From Trichaptum fuscoviolaceum (taxonomy: Eukaryota; Basidiomycota; Agaricomycetes; Hymenochaetales; Trichaptaceae): a DNA stretch of 64,000 nt. Numbering within the stretch: the stretch's first letter is position 1; the number at the start of each line of letters is the position of its first letter. Position numbers and translations under genes: made by a program. Positions 1-11,791 of the stretch are shown one piece after another. Where the stretch lies: positions 2,358,707-2,422,706 of the forward strand of contig CAJSYZ010000008.1 of NCBI GenBank assembly GCA_910574455.1, read 5' to 3'. A model generated the notes under the pieces. It made no database searches. It was not told where the DNA came from and saw nothing but the letters and a program-made list of their open reading frames with translations.

Positions 1-1
1 C

Positions 2-943
2 CCTCCACCCTCGGGTGCAGGAGGTTCGCCATTTGGCGCTGGCGGGTTCCCTGGGGCCGGAGGCTCTGGCTTTTCGTCCTTCCCGGGAGGCACGACATTC
101 ACCTTCACCTCGAGCGGGCCTGGCGGTGGCCGTTCAGGTTTTTCGCCCTCCGACCCGAACAGCATATTCGAATCGTTCTTCAGAAGCATGGGTGGCAGCA
201 GCGGCAACGCATTCAGCATGTTTGGCGGTGCAGACGACGATGACGGCCATGACGGCTCACACCCGATATTCTCAGCCATGGGCGGGATGCCCGGAGGGAT
301 GCCTGGTGGCATGCCACGCGCTGGCGCACGCTCCGGGGCCAGCCGCAGAGCACCCAACCGACCCTCGTCACCATTCGGCCGCCCGTCTTCAGGCTCTTCA
401 GAACCCAACGAAATCTCCCGGCCGCTCAAAGTCAGCCTGGAGGACCTATACAGCGGGGCGACGAAACACCTCAAAGTCGGCCGGCGGTTACTAAGTGGTG
501 GCACTGAGGATCGCGTGCTCGAAATCCAGGTCCTGCCGGGCTGGAAATCAGGAACAAAGATCCGTTTCCCGCGCGCGGGCAACGACACACCCAGTGGGGA
601 AGCACAGGACCTTGTATTCGTCGTCGAAGAGAAGCCTCACCCGCGTTTCGAACGGGACGGCGCAGACCTCGTCCATCGGATGCAAATACCACTGGTCGAT
701 GCCTTGACAAACACTGGTGGCACTCGAACCGTTGAAGCACTCGATGGGCGCCGCATAAACGTACCTCTTCCTTCCGGCGTCATAAAACCAACTTCCGAGA
801 CCAGAGTACCAGGCGAGGGTATGCCGATGCGAAAGGAGGGAGCGGTGCGCCGAAAAGGCGATCTGGTCGTCAAATTCGATGTCATATTCCCCGACCGGCT
901 GACACCCAGCCAACGAGATGGAATCAAGAAAGTGCTTTCGTAG
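2..943 (+). CDS. Class B J-protein (DNAJB/Sis1-type Hsp40), 3' part
   Basis: Co-chaperone that delivers substrates to cytosolic Hsp70 and stimulates its ATPase. The window opens inside the Gly/Phe-rich linker: the frame is open from base 2, with many G, F, S and P residues, and contains DPNSIFESFF, the usual end of the G/F region. From about 400 onward comes the two-lobed C-terminal substrate-binding domain (ISRPLKVSLEDLYSGATKHL, then LPGWKSGTKIRFPRAGNDTP, then FERDGADLVHRMQIPLVDAL, ending VIFPDRLTPSQRDGIKKVLS). No zinc-finger CxxCxGxG repeats are present, so it is class B rather than class A. The J domain lies outside the window. There is no intron in the visible part. It converges on an atypical Hsp70 gene, with 431 bp between the two stop codons. 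Confidence 0.93.
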   Translation, partial: PPPSGAGGSPFGAGGFPGAGGSGFSSFPGGTTFTFTSSGPGGGRSGFSPSDPNSIFESFFRSMGGSSGNAFSMFGGADDDDGHDGSHPIFSAMGGMPGGMPGGMPRAGARSGASRRAPNRPSSPFGRPSSGSSEPNEISRPLKVSLEDLYSGATKHLKVGRRLLSGGTEDRVLEIQVLPGWKSGTKIRFPRAGNDTPSGEAQDLVFVVEEKPHPRFERDGADLVHRMQIPLVDALTNTGGTRTVEALDGRRINVPLPSGVIKPTSETRVPGEGMPMRKEGAVRRKGDLVVKFDVIFPDRLTPSQRDGIKKVLS

Positions 944-1374
944 ATTAAACTAGTGTAGTTTACTTATTGTTGTCTTCGCATCCTTTTGTTACGAGCATCC
1001 AGTTTTGTAGGATCTAATGCAATGTATTTTATGTTTTCAATGCGTTTTCAATGCAATTTTTATTTGCTTTCAGCCATCGCAATTTGCTTATTCGGTGTTA
1101 TCATGAAGATACATGTTATATACAGCACGACAATGCACACAGTCTGACTTCACCTCGAAGACGAAATTTCCTACGTTAATCAGATGTTGATGATCAGACT
1201 TCCCTACTACACTGACACCAGCTTAAGAAAAATTGCGACATCGCGAATCTACATATCGCATCTTCAATCGGAATTAACATACAGAAGAAATCAGCGTTCA
1301 TACACAATGCTGGCAGGACCGCTTTTACATTCCGAATTAACTTCGTTCCATAATAGAAGAAATATGGTCACCTA
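944..1374. other. Convergent intergenic spacer (3' ends)
   Basis: AT-richer DNA between the stop codons of the J-protein gene and Hsp70-like gene A. It should hold both 3' untranslated regions. Apart from T-rich stretches near 1030-1080, no gene, repeat or clear poly(A) signal was recognised. Confidence 0.5.
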
Positions 1375-3747
1375 CTACTTATCGACACCCTGTACCAAGA
1401 GCAACCACATATCCGAATCAGTATCAGAGACATACTTTGATGAACTTGAAGCAAGGACTAACATCTATATTCCATTTGACCCTAGCTTTAAGCTCGACTT
1501 TTCCTACCTCTAACTCGACTTCAAATCGAAGCTTCCAGTAACTTTTGGACTCTGAAGTGACTCTCGTCGCCTCAGTGCACAACTCAGAAAGATCAGCAGA
1601 GATGGTGCAGTGTTCACGAAAATTATCTTGACAATTCAGACACTTTATGAAGGTAGATGCGAAGTTTATAACTTACCTTGGTCCTCTTCAACCCATTCTG
1701 GGGCCGGCCCATCTCCGTCAAAGCAATAGATGCTTGTTGTAAACGCTTTGGCACTCGACTTAAACGCGACGTCACGGAAGAATGAGTCTGATACTGTTAG
1801 ACCTTGTAGCATTGGGATTCCCTATCAGAAACAATCAATAAGCATGCGTGCGAGAATATTCGGATCAATACCTTTGGAAGTAGACACGCGAACATTGGCC
1901 CGATATCCAGACTTCCGGTCAATGGATCAAAATGCGCTGAATCGATTCTGTCTCGATGTTCTCGGAGCCAGATACAGAATGTTGTATGATACAATACTCC
2001 GAAGCATTCTTTGCTGGTTCTAACCGTTACCGGGTGCTCAAGGAAGTGCAGGACAGCACCATTGGCCACAGATTTCGATCTAAATGATGAATGTGTTAGG
2101 CGAAACATTCTGAATTTAAAGCTATCTTACAGATTATCGTTCAAGCGGCATACAGCCTGAGTGGACCCTGCACCTTCAAACCTTTCTCGCAACATTTTCA
2201 GAAGGTAGGGACTATTTCCAAATCCCCCCACTAGCCACACAGGCTTTCGAAGTATGAGTATGTGATACGACATTTTAACTGATGAACGTACAACATCACT
2301 ACTTTTGCAGCCTTGCATTTGGTTTTGGATGAGTTCTATTGCCTGAGAGATTGAAAAAGCGAAAGAATTCTCAATCTCTTCGCTGCGGGCAAGGATGCCA
2401 TTAGTAAGGATGCTACATAACTTGAACCCAGAAAGGCATCAGTGCTTACTTTGAGAGCTTCAAGAACCCATTTCGAATGCCCAGAGACTCGTTTCTCTCG
2501 CGTCGGCTTCCGACCCTGATGAGTCCAGAGGCCATCTCTCCGTCATACTCCCTCTTCACTTTCGCGTCAAATTCTTTGAGGATTTCGGGTAGATCATCGT
2601 CATACTTCGATCCACTGAGCTTTTCTGGACGGCCTCCTTAGTCACACGCACTTAGAACAGAAGATCACTGCTTACTGGACAACAAGGCTGACATCTCTCT
2701 ATTCACGAATATTGATCCGGCAATTCGAGCTGTTCGTAAGCCAAATTAATTAAATAGAGGAGAGCGAAAATTCTCTGAACATACTATCAGGGATAGCAAT
2801 TTCCCCCAGCTCGAGGCGATCCCCCCCTTTGACACGATAGCTCGATATGTCAAGCGTTCCGCCACCAGCATCAAGTACTATAAATTTAAATCCTTGCTGT
2901 TAAATATGAGTTGTCAATATATAGGTTCTCCGATTAGGTTACGCACCTCCCAGTCGGAGGGACCCAGTCCGCCAGAGAGACAGGACAGGGCACTTGCTTC
3001 TCCTTCCGTTACGAAAGCCAGCCTTTCGTTCCCTTCGTCAGTATCTGGGATGAGGTTGCCTAGAATAGCACTCTTTCGTAGCCTTTGCTGTGGCAACCCG
3101 GACCAATTGTTTGGATGGGACAACACAAAGTTGACCCTCTCCTTTACCTTTTCCCAGATGCCAGGGCCATCCGCTTGTGTGTCTTTGATAAACAGCACAG
3201 CTTCGGAGTAAAGGTACTTGAGAAAATCACTAAAAACTTTCTCTGCGGACAACGTGGGAGGTAGATCCATTATCGCAAGCCCGCCAGTATTGACTACCTC
3301 GTTGCTGGGCCTCATGCGCATTTTAAAGCTATTTTCGGCGGTTTGTCAGGCAAGGCATTGAAGCACTTACGAAGAAATACTCACTATTCAACCTTTGTCC
3401 AACCTTTCTCGTCGGCTTCGTCTATGACCTCATTCATTGCTGCTTTAGCCCCGATAGCTTGTACGTTACCTTCATCATCATAATAGATGATTGAAGGGAT
3501 TTTACTATCTGAGAATGTCTGACCAGAGAACCTTTTGAAATTCAATGATGTTAGATATTTATCAAGACCCAATGATGTAACATGCAGCTCACATAGTTAC
3601 TGGCCTAATGTCCGGAACCTCCCCCGGACGTAGTATAGCATAGGAAACGCCGCTAAATGTTGTTCCTACATCAATGGCAATTATAAGATTTAAGCAGCCA
3701 CCTTTGTACGGCTGGCGGCGTAGTGGTGAGACGGTCTGCAGCTGCAT
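1375..3747 (-). CDS. HSPA12-like atypical Hsp70 ATPase, paralogue A
   Basis: Actin-fold ATPase of the HSPA12-type branch of Hsp70, a branch amplified in mushroom genomes; the client is unknown. It starts MQLQTVSPLRRQ at 3747, followed by the phosphate-1 loop IDVGTTFSGVSYAILRPGE. Exon 1 is 3593-3747, exon 2 3385-3531 and exon 3 2947-3328, and their phases join exactly. Exon 3 carries the family block KMRMRPSNEV ... FVTEGEASALSCLSGGLGP. The next exon carries phosphate-2 (DAGGGTLDISSYRV), then TRIAGSIFVNREM, SKYDDDLPEIL, the adenosine motif VWLVGGFGNSPYL (near 2230), and KSVANGAVLHFLEH. The last exon is GVDK-stop at 1375. No frameshift was found. It is the closest relative of paralogue B at 25.6 kb: both starts read TVSPLRRQPY. 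There is no classical C-terminal EEVD tail. Unlike B and C, it has no divergent membrane-protein partner. Confidence 0.85.
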
Positions 3748-4277
3748 TATGTAGCCACAAGTTCTTCGACGAGCGTCGCAGCTTACAGGTCACTCCAACT
3801 TCAAATACTGGTGTACGTGTCACCATGAGGCAGTCAAATAAGCTTTATCAACTAGGTGAGATGCAAGAGATCGAGCTTCCATCGCCGTGTGTCTCAGGCG
3901 TGTTCTACTTTTCTGTCGCATCGAAGTTCATCGAGGAGCCCTCAATGACCACTCTGAATAGCATCAACTTGGTCAGTTGACTGTTAACTTCGAGTCACTG
4001 ACGTACATACTGTATAAACACGGATCTGCTTGCTCCCGAACATGAGCACCCTGGAACCATACTTTGAATTCACCCTATCTCTGACCCTTTCAACAGTGTA
4101 CACGCTGAACAGATACATCAAATTGGAATTGAAGCATGTACGTCGCTCTACTTGTACAAATATGCTCCCTGATTCACAGTCTGGCACGAACAGGCCAACT
4201 CTTGTTCGGTAGGATACAACATATACCGAGTAGGTCCTAGTATACAGGACCAGATAAGTTCACATTCAACGCCTAGG
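3748..4277. other. Intergenic region upstream of Hsp70-like A
   Basis: This holds the promoter of Hsp70-like A, read leftwards, and the 3' flank of the metacaspase. Short open frames on both strands have no coding character. No convincing heat-shock element or TATA box was seen. Confidence 0.4.
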
Positions 4278-6864
4278 TTAAACTCTACTTACCTCTTCAA
4301 AGAGCGTAGTTAACTGAGGGCTCTGGTCGTCTCTCGAATACGGAGACTGAGCGCTTATTTTGCTCCTGCATGACACAGAAAAAAGCGTGGCGAGAAGTCG
4401 TTAAACCACAGAGTACGTAAGAAGGAACAACTACCACCCACCTGATAATATACAGGAGCTGCACGTAGCTGTATGGTTCGTTCTTCCGCGCCTGACTTTC
4501 TATGGACATAACCTGCACATCAGTATACACTCAAAGAAGAATTATTTTTTTCCTCGTTCCTTACCTACAAACTCCATTAAGGCCTATAGACACAAGTTCA
4601 GTCACTTGAACAGTACATATACACCGAATAGTACTGACGGTTGTCATCATTCCTCCGTGTCTTCCATAATCGTCTTGTGTCTCCCCACTTGTCTGTTCAT
4701 CTCGACATCCACTTATCATTATCTGAAACATAAAGACCAAACATTGATACATCAGCACTATTCAAAGAGTCTGAACTCACAACATGCGGTCTTTTGGGGG
4801 TTAAATTGCCATAATCGTACGTGCGGAGGGTTGGGATGTTGGGTACCCGGCCAGTCGGACAATACTTAGGCAAGTGGAAATCAGTACGGATCATAGAAAC
4901 CACCCCTTTGCACAGAGCTCACTTGAAATGGAAGGTCTGCAAGTAACAAGTCGTCATAATTCAACTTGAAACGAGTATATGCAAGTGCACTCACCCATCA
5001 TGGACCCGGAGTGGCAACACTGTGTCAAAGGACGATCAGCTTTAAGACTAGTAGATCATACGCGTACATTACATCAAACATGGTCTTTGCAAGTTCGTGA
5101 CCGTGATTAGTTCGGAAGAGTCAGAGTATATAGTCAAGCAACTCACGAATAAGGAACATCCCGGAGGCAATTTCGCAACCTATAATGGCATTAATTCAGA
5201 AACGATGCAGAAACGCCAATCAAATCTGATGTGGAGCTTACCAAAATATCGTTGATATCCTTAAAAATATTAATTGTCAGTACATAAATTGCAGGAGATA
5301 CGAGAATAACCCAACATCGTCAAGCAAGAGCGTTGGCCATTTGTCTCTCGGGTTGTTGACTCGCGAGCGCAAAGTACAGATGGCTACATCGCGAGCGTCT
5401 TAGCCAACGATGTCATATCCAATTAATGATATACACTAACCTTCATCGAGTCCATCTGCTTCATCGCCGTGTTCATCAGGGACCTGTGTCCCGTGCCCTG
5501 CAACTGCGATATTGTTCAAGTCGGGACCTCAATTCTACCAATTGAAGAGGTAACTGCATACAAAAAAACGCTAGCACGTCTCCAGGCATGGCGTCTTCAA
5601 CGAGCCACATCATGTCCTGAATGACGACATCCTTGTAGGGCCAGGTATCCTTATGCCAGTCTGGTCGGTCGCATCGAAATCGGATGTCCTCAAATCCGCA
5701 CGTGTCTGTGAAGCAGCAAAAGTTGACTTTACCTTCAGATGGCAGTAAAAATTGCATATAATTTGGTACTCACACTTCAGATAATACCACACTCTCTCCG
5801 CGTCCGGGATGCAGCCTCGGAGAGGCTTTTCGCCTGTATAGTAGTTGATGCCGATCTGCAAAACCGATGAGTCGAAAGACGAGCAGTTACAATATAATTT
5901 ATTGGATATGAGAACTCACGCAAAGTGCCCTCCTCCTTGGCTCGCGGGTGTACTTGGGGATTTTGTTTTCCACGAAACAGAAGTCTCCATTGTCATCCCA
6001 TTCCACATAATCCAAGTCCGGCATATACTGGGGCGCGAAATCCGGCTGATAATATTGATAATTATCCTTGTACTTGCTCTTGTCTTTCTTGAAGTGCTTC
6101 AGCAGCTTGCTCAAGAGAGACTTTTTCTTCATCTTTCTCTCCTCGGGTGGCATGTCACTCGAGCGCGATACCCTTGTCAAAAATCTTGCAGCGAGGGATG
6201 GCGAAGCAGGGAGAGGAGGGAGCGGTTTTTCTCTCGCGTTTGCTATCTGCGCCGCATTGAGCCTAGGCTTCTTCTCTGATTTTACTTTGTCCTTTTCAGC
6301 ATCTGTAGCAGTCCCAGATTGCGATGAATTTCGTATTTGTTCAGCAGTAACGTTGGTCGTAGTCAAAACAGGTCTGGAAGTAGCAGTAGCACCAGCAGAG
6401 GTAACAGTGGAAGTAGCAGTGGGCTTCCTTGCGGTGGTTGTAACAGGCTTAGGTGCAGCGTTAGATGAAGCTTGCTTGGGAGAACTAGTAGGAGCTGGGG
6501 AAGACCTGGGAGCACTGTTGGGAGTAGACGCGGGCTTAAGCAATTCAGACCTGGCGGGACTAGGCGTCTCAACAGCCCTCGAGCCAGAACCAGTAGGGGT
6601 CTTAGTGGGTGCAGAAACCTTGGTTGCTCCACCCGAAGCCTTCGCTGTGACAGTATCTTTCGGCGTCCCGCCTCCACCGACAGTCGTTGGCTTCACCGGG
6701 GCCGGGGAAGCATCTGATTTTGCGGTCGACGTTGGTATCTCATCACTCACGATGTAAGTTCGACTCGGGGGTTTGAGGTTTGCATCTGCGCTTTGCCCTC
6801 GCTCCTCAGTTGGCAATCGATGCACTTGTTTAGTTGTACGCTTCAAGGTGTGTGCTGAAGACAT
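4278..6864 (-). CDS. Metacaspase (caspase family C14) with long Ser/Thr/Pro/Ala-rich prodomain
   Basis: Ca-dependent Arg/Lys-specific cysteine peptidase of the fungal metacaspase family (MCA1/YCA1 type). Exon 1 (5920-6864, ATG at 6864) encodes about 315 residues: a low-complexity S/T/P/A/K-rich prodomain with a basic patch (KKKSLLSKLLKHFKKDKSKY) and the entry to the p20 fold, RRRALC. The catalytic domain follows in about 14 small exons: IGINYYTGEKPLRGCIPDAE, EDIRFRCD, WLVEDAMPGDVLAFF, the catalytic-His loop FAGHGTQVPDEHGDEADGLD, DARDVAICTL, DDDINDIL, KLPPGCSLFTMFD, the catalytic-Cys motif CCHSG, DLPFQ, ISGCRDEQTSGET, ALMEFV and ESQARKNEPYSYVQLL. The D-C-C-H-S-G motif needs a 12-nt micro-exon at 5073-5084. 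Exons of 14, 18, 19 and 25 nt also fit. The stop at 4278-4280 follows read-through of LFEE; a further small 3' exon cannot be excluded. Confidence 0.85.
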
Positions 6865-7201
6865 CACTCAAATATATATGAAGGTAACCCTGCCTGAATA
6901 AATGGGGCTAGTCATCAATAATTGCACATCTGAAGACACGAATAAGGTGGACGGTATACGCACTTTAGGATGTACACAAAAGGATTTGAAGTTCAGAATA
7001 TGATAGTAGATAGTGAGTGGCTAGGATCGCCAACTGGATTCGCGCACAGAACAGACAAGAGCCGGACTCTCCACTTGGGTCTCTCCTGTCGATTAGTCCG
7101 AATGATGCACTCATTTTATCCCCTCTCAAGAGCATTCTCTTGCAATAAATCAGCAGCCAAACTGAAAGCAGCAAAGATCAGAAGCAAAGACAGTAAGCAA
7201 G

Positions 7202-8338
7202 CTACGAGAAGACGAACATTCTGAGCTGGTCTTCAGACGGAAGCTGTGGCGCTGCGATAAGTCTTCTTTGCGGGCCATTCAGCATTGATATTCATAGAGA
7301 AGAAAAGTCGTGAATTGTGAATGATGAAGTCAGGCCGACATCCAATTCTGTTACCTACGAAGTCAACAGTCCTAAGAAGACGATCAATGATCATATACCG
7401 AGCCTGATGCGAGACATCATGCAATCAGCGGAAGAGTAATTGAGTCTTGCACAACCAGCGCAAGCGCAAGTAGATCCCTGGCACGGCTTGGTTGGCCGAG
7501 GTGATCCGTCGCTTGTCCGTGTTCTATTAGTATGTCCGTATGAAGGAAGTACAAACTGGTACCTTTGCTTGAACGGCCTATGCTCCAACAGCGCAAACAC
7601 CGACGTATGTACCACCACCGACCATGCTGATTGAGAAGGGATGGTGCAAAACACGGTAAGAGTTTCGGTGATAGGATTGGCAAAGAGAGGCAAAGATGCG
7701 GCGGAATGATCGCGCAAAGCGATGCATATTATGTAAGCAACTTTGTCCCGCATTTGAGTTAATTTGAGCCTGTGGAATTTGACTGTAGGCATAGAAAGAC
7801 GAACAGCTTCTTCTCGTATGTAGCTGCTTGGTGAGCTATTTGTAATAGAGCACGCGCCAGCGTCAGACGTTGCGAGCGATTACAGAGCAACTGAGCGACG
7901 GCGGGAGCTGATGAGCGACGAGAACGCGGATACAGGTGAGTTGACACGGTCGTCGTCATCCATCACGTTCAACGTTCATCAGATACACACGAGCTGCCGG
8001 TGTCCAGGAGCGCTAAACTGCCTAACTAGCGTGGATATCCAGGATGCGATTGATGGGATGACCAACTGAACGACCGGGAAATCGAATTCCAGTGGCAATG
8101 GAACCAGGCGAGTTGGGAAGCGAGATGGAAGACTATCTGTAACAGAAACGTAAATTGCGAGAAGGCCGACCAACGCATGCTGAGCATTGTTCTTCATTTT
8201 TTCGCCGCAATTGAGGCGTGTGGACTTGACCAAGACATCCAAAGGCACATATTTCCAGGACCACAATGGGTCGGCCGCCGCTCGTATCATTGCGCAGTTG
8301 GGATACTTGGGCGACTGCATCATCAGATTCAGATCCAA
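7202..8338 (-). CDS. Possible multi-exon gene of unknown function (unresolved)
   Basis: I do not recognise a family and could not chain the exons. The left strand holds several coding-like blocks with hydrophobic stretches: QHALVGLLAIYVSVTDSLPS and LPLEFDFPVVQLVIPSIAS (about 8030-8190), PSQSAWSVVVHTSVFALLEH (about 7580-7640), and DFIIHNSRLFFSMNINAEWP (about 7270-7340). A plausible terminal exon reads PQLPSEDQLRMFVFS and stops at 7202. This suggests a membrane protein transcribed away from the aspartic protease. Competing frames give equally long segments, so the outer limits, the exon number and even the existence of the gene are uncertain. Confidence 0.3.
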
Positions 8339-8834
8339 CGAAGTCGCGGGACGTGCCGGTTGCCAGTCAGCGTACTGAAGGCTGTTGGCAACGCGCCAGA
8401 CGACACGCCAGTTAATTTAAGCCGGGTGCGATGCCGTGCGTTATATTCAACCTCGACGGGTTGGCAAACATCCGAAAATACTCAGCGAGCAGTTATTTCT
8501 GGGGTGCATCATGGGCGAGAATAGCTCGATGTGCAAGTATAATAGACCAGTAGAACACGTCCCGTTGGCAGTGTGAGCTGATGTCGTTGGCGATGGCGAG
8601 AGTAGAGTCCTTTGTTGATCGTGGCTACATATTGCAGCGAGCAGGAGAAAATGTTTTCAAAGATGGTTGTAAGGATAGTCGCAGTTGCTTGGTGTCACGC
8701 CGGCGTCCGTTGAGCCGAAATAAATTCGCAATTGAACAAAAGGCGGAGACGGAGAAAAAGAATCGAGATGGTGGTGGTTCACAGCCACGAAGCAACCCGT
8801 CTGATCACAATGCGTTTGTTCTTGTATTGCGAAC

Positions 8835-9024
8835 ATACATAAATACCCCAAACCTTTGACAGATGGCTCATCCCTTCCCTCCCTCTCCCTCCCCCTCACC
8901 TTTCTTTCCAGACTTTTTTTCTACTTTTCTTTCTCTTGCATACAGGCCAGGTGCCTTCACGATCTTTACACCACCCTCGAAACACAAATAAATTCTCAGG
9001 ATTAAATACAACAAGACAGTCAAC
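8835..9024 (+). promoter_or_regulatory. Core promoter and leader of the aspartic protease gene
   Basis: A TATA-like CATAAATA lies at about 8838-8845. It is followed at 8871-8940 by a long, almost pure pyrimidine tract (C/T runs such as CCCTCTCCCTCCCCC and TTTCTTTCTCTTGC), a layout common in strongly expressed fungal genes, where transcription starts just after the CT box. The start codon context at 9025 is CAACATG. The assignment is by pattern only. Confidence 0.5.
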
Positions 9025-10806
9025 ATGCAGCTGCTGTTCTCCTTCTCCACGCTTCTGGCAAGCCTTCTCGTCGCAATCACTCTGACAAGTGATGTCCAAG
9101 CCCATCCAGTCAGACGGAACGGTGGAATGGTCACGATGCCTCTCAAGCGCATCCAAGCTCGCGGCGATGTGCACCCTACCATTGTACGTGACCTTGCATA
9201 TTCAGAAGGCACAGAATGCTAACTTTCTCCCAACAGCTTCTCCAACAGCATGTGAACCGTGGTCTGAAGCGTCTTGCGCGGATGAAGGGCCGTGAGGCTC
9301 CCAGTGACCTTGAGCTTCGCGAAAACATTGTCAAGCGCATGTACATCCCCGTAACGGGCCCAGGAGCTCACTCACCACAGAAGCGCTACAACCGCAAGGG
9401 GACTGCCGTTTCGGCGGCGTCGACCGAGACCAACGAAGGGATCGACCTTCACACCTCTTCCAAGTCCAACGGGAATGAGGCTATTGGTGGCAAGAACAAG
9501 CTCAAGGGTCATAAGGCAACTGGTAAACTTAATTCACCTCCATTTGTCCCCCTCCGCATACTCACAAATCCTTATAATTATAGGTACAAGCAACAACAAC
9601 AACAACTCCGGCACTGCTACTGCGGCAGCAGCAGCTGGTTCTGGTACCGGCATCTCTCAAGTCGATATTGACGATGCCCAGAACGGTGGCCTGACTGTTG
9701 CGTCCAACCCCACTTCGAACAACTCAATTGGTCTTGACATTGAGTGCGTAGTCTTTTCAAGCCCCCTATGTCGGTGGAATTAGCAGATCATGAACTGATC
9801 GGCCGTTGCTTTCATTCTCTATAGGGCCAACGATGTAGGCTACATTGGCACAGTGCAGATCGGCACACCGCCGCGCGACTTCAAGATTCTCATGGACTCG
9901 GGCTCCGCCGACTTCTGGGTCGGTGCGGAGGATTGCAATGCCAACCAAGGCGGTTGCGGAAACCACACCTTCCTGGGTACCCAGTCCTCGACGTCGTTCG
10001 TCGACACGAACAAGGCGTTCCAGGTTACTTACGGCTCGGGTGCCGTCGCCGGCGACATCGTGACGGACGACGTTACCGTTGCAGGCCTTGCTCTGCCCAA
10101 GCATACGTTCGGTGTCGCGACACAGGAGACACAGGACTTCGCGTCGGACGCGGTGCCGTTCGACGGGCTCATGGGCCTTGCACAGTCGAAGCTCTCTGAG
10201 CAGGGCGTCCTCACCCCCGTCGAGAGCCTCGCACAGAACGGCGACATCGCGGATGCGATCACGAGCTTCAAGCTCGGGCGGGTAGCGGATGGTACAAACG
10301 ATGGCGAGGTCACTTTCGGCGGGCTGGACACGTCGAAGTTCGACGCGGCGACGCTCACGACGTTCGCGAACGTGAACACGCAGGGCTTCTGGGAGGGCGC
10401 GATGGACAGCGTGACCGTCGGCGGCCAGAGTGTCGGGCTGGAGGGCCGCACTGCCATCCTCGACACCGGCACCACCCTCATCATCGCGCCCCAGGCCGAC
10501 GCGAACGCGGTGCACGCTGCGATCCCCGGCGCGAAGTCCGACGGCCAGGGTGGCTTCACGATCCCATGTACGACATCGACCCCGGTTGCCCTCAGCTTCG
10601 GCGGCAAGTCCTTTGCGATTGACCCGCGTGATCTCCTGTTCGCCGCTGCCGACCCTACCGACCCTACTGGCGACTGTGTTTCTGGCATCTCGGCTGGTAA
10701 CATCGGCGGAGCTACCGAATGGCTCGTCGGCGATGTCTTCCTCAAGAACGCCTACTTCTCTACCGACGTCAAGAAGAACCAGATTTCCCTTGCTCAGCTC
10801 GTTTAA
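9025..10806 (+). CDS. Secreted aspartic protease, family A1 (polyporopepsin-like)
   Basis: Pepsin-fold endopeptidase, probably secreted for protein degradation. Exons are 9025-9183, 9237-9522, 9584-9743 and 9825-10806, with consistent phases. The protein starts with a signal peptide (MQLLFSFSTLLASLLVAIT ... VQA). A propeptide follows, rich in basic residues and containing KR sites, then an Asn/Ala/Ser/Gly-rich stretch around 9590-9650 that looks like a flexible linker. The mature domain opens at YIGTVQIGTPPRDFKILMDS, with the first catalytic Asp in DSGS and the second in DTGTT near 10462. The flap tyrosine is in VTYGSG. Two cysteine pairs (DCNANQGGC; IPCTTS with GDC) match the usual disulfides. 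The tail VFLKNAYFSTDVKKNQISLA is typical. The last exon is GC-rich and strongly codon-biased, which suggests high expression. Confidence 0.95.
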
Positions 10807-11791
10807 AGTCACTTATTCACAGCTTCGCGCTCACTGACACTCCCTGGAGAGGGACGACGGACCAACCAGATGTCGATCATTTGGAATCCTCCTGATCTCA
10901 CACTCAGTTGCATTGCTCTCTTTCACTGTTACTTGTTGTACTTATTCCTGAATTTATGTTTCGTTTCCCGCATTTCTGCATTGTCGACCACTACCACGCA
11001 AGCATGTCTACACTCACAACAATACATATAAAGTCTCGAATTTTTATGTGTGCTTCAAATCTTCCAGTAGATCTTTTGGTTACTTGATGTGTAAGTAATA
11101 CGTTTGCATCGCTAAATCCCCACCGGATGCACGTCCGCGAGAAGCATTCGATTAAAATTCGCATCAAGTGAAGATCAGTAATGTTGGTCTCTAACGTCTC
11201 GTTAGCGCCCCAGTGAATTTCTTCTCGACAAAAAAGAAGGTTGTTAAGTAACGAGGTACATGTAGAGTTAATGCCCACTGTCTGATACTCTGATTCCACG
11301 ATCGCGTCTTCGTAGTAATCGGTAATATTCGGATGTTGCTGATCTCCCTCTGAGCTTGTTTATAGCCTTGTTAAAAAAACTATGTTGCAAAAAATATTTT
11401 GTGCGGAGGATGTGTATGTATACAATCGGCTCTGTGCAAACCTATTTGTTCGTTCGTTCGGGTGTCTTCAGGGTATAGAAAAAGAAAGAAAATCGGCTAA
11501 TAAGAATGGAACTTATAAGTGCAGGGAGGAGGGGGTGTCAGCGTAGCCAAAGGGGATAATGAGTGGATGAACAAAATTAGGAAAGAAAAGAAAGCGTGCA
11601 ATTAGCGCAAGTTAATGTACCTGCAAGTTCGTGTCAGATCAACTAGATGGAAGTGGACAAAAGAACTAACCAAGTGCGTTGTGGCCCAGAATTCGAGAGA
11701 CGTGAAAAGAGGAGAAAGGCAAATCATAACGTGCAAAGCAATCCAATATTGAAGATCATTCCATAGTCATTTGCGACGAGAATCGAGATTT
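10807..11791. other. Intergenic spacer between convergent genes
   Basis: 3' flanks of the protease (right-pointing) and the long disordered protein (left-pointing). It is AT-rich with A- and T-runs near 11380-11400. Short open frames here lack coding character. Nothing else was recognised. Confidence 0.4.

Noticed and set aside
5030..5160. Apparent loss of the Asp in the metacaspase D-C-C-H-S-G motif
   Set aside because: It arose from taking one 127-nt intron; a 12-nt exon at 5073-5084 restores the Asp and gives two introns of normal size.
6068..6757. A 229-codon hydrophobic open frame on the right strand over the metacaspase prodomain
   Set aside because: It is the reverse reading of the Ser/Thr/Pro/Ala-rich repeats; the left-strand frame joins in phase to a real caspase domain.
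9766..10812. A 348-codon open frame on the left strand, antisense to the aspartic protease
   Set aside because: It is a shadow of the GC-rich, codon-biased last exon of the protease; its composition (Arg/Glu/Val-rich) shows no fold or family features.
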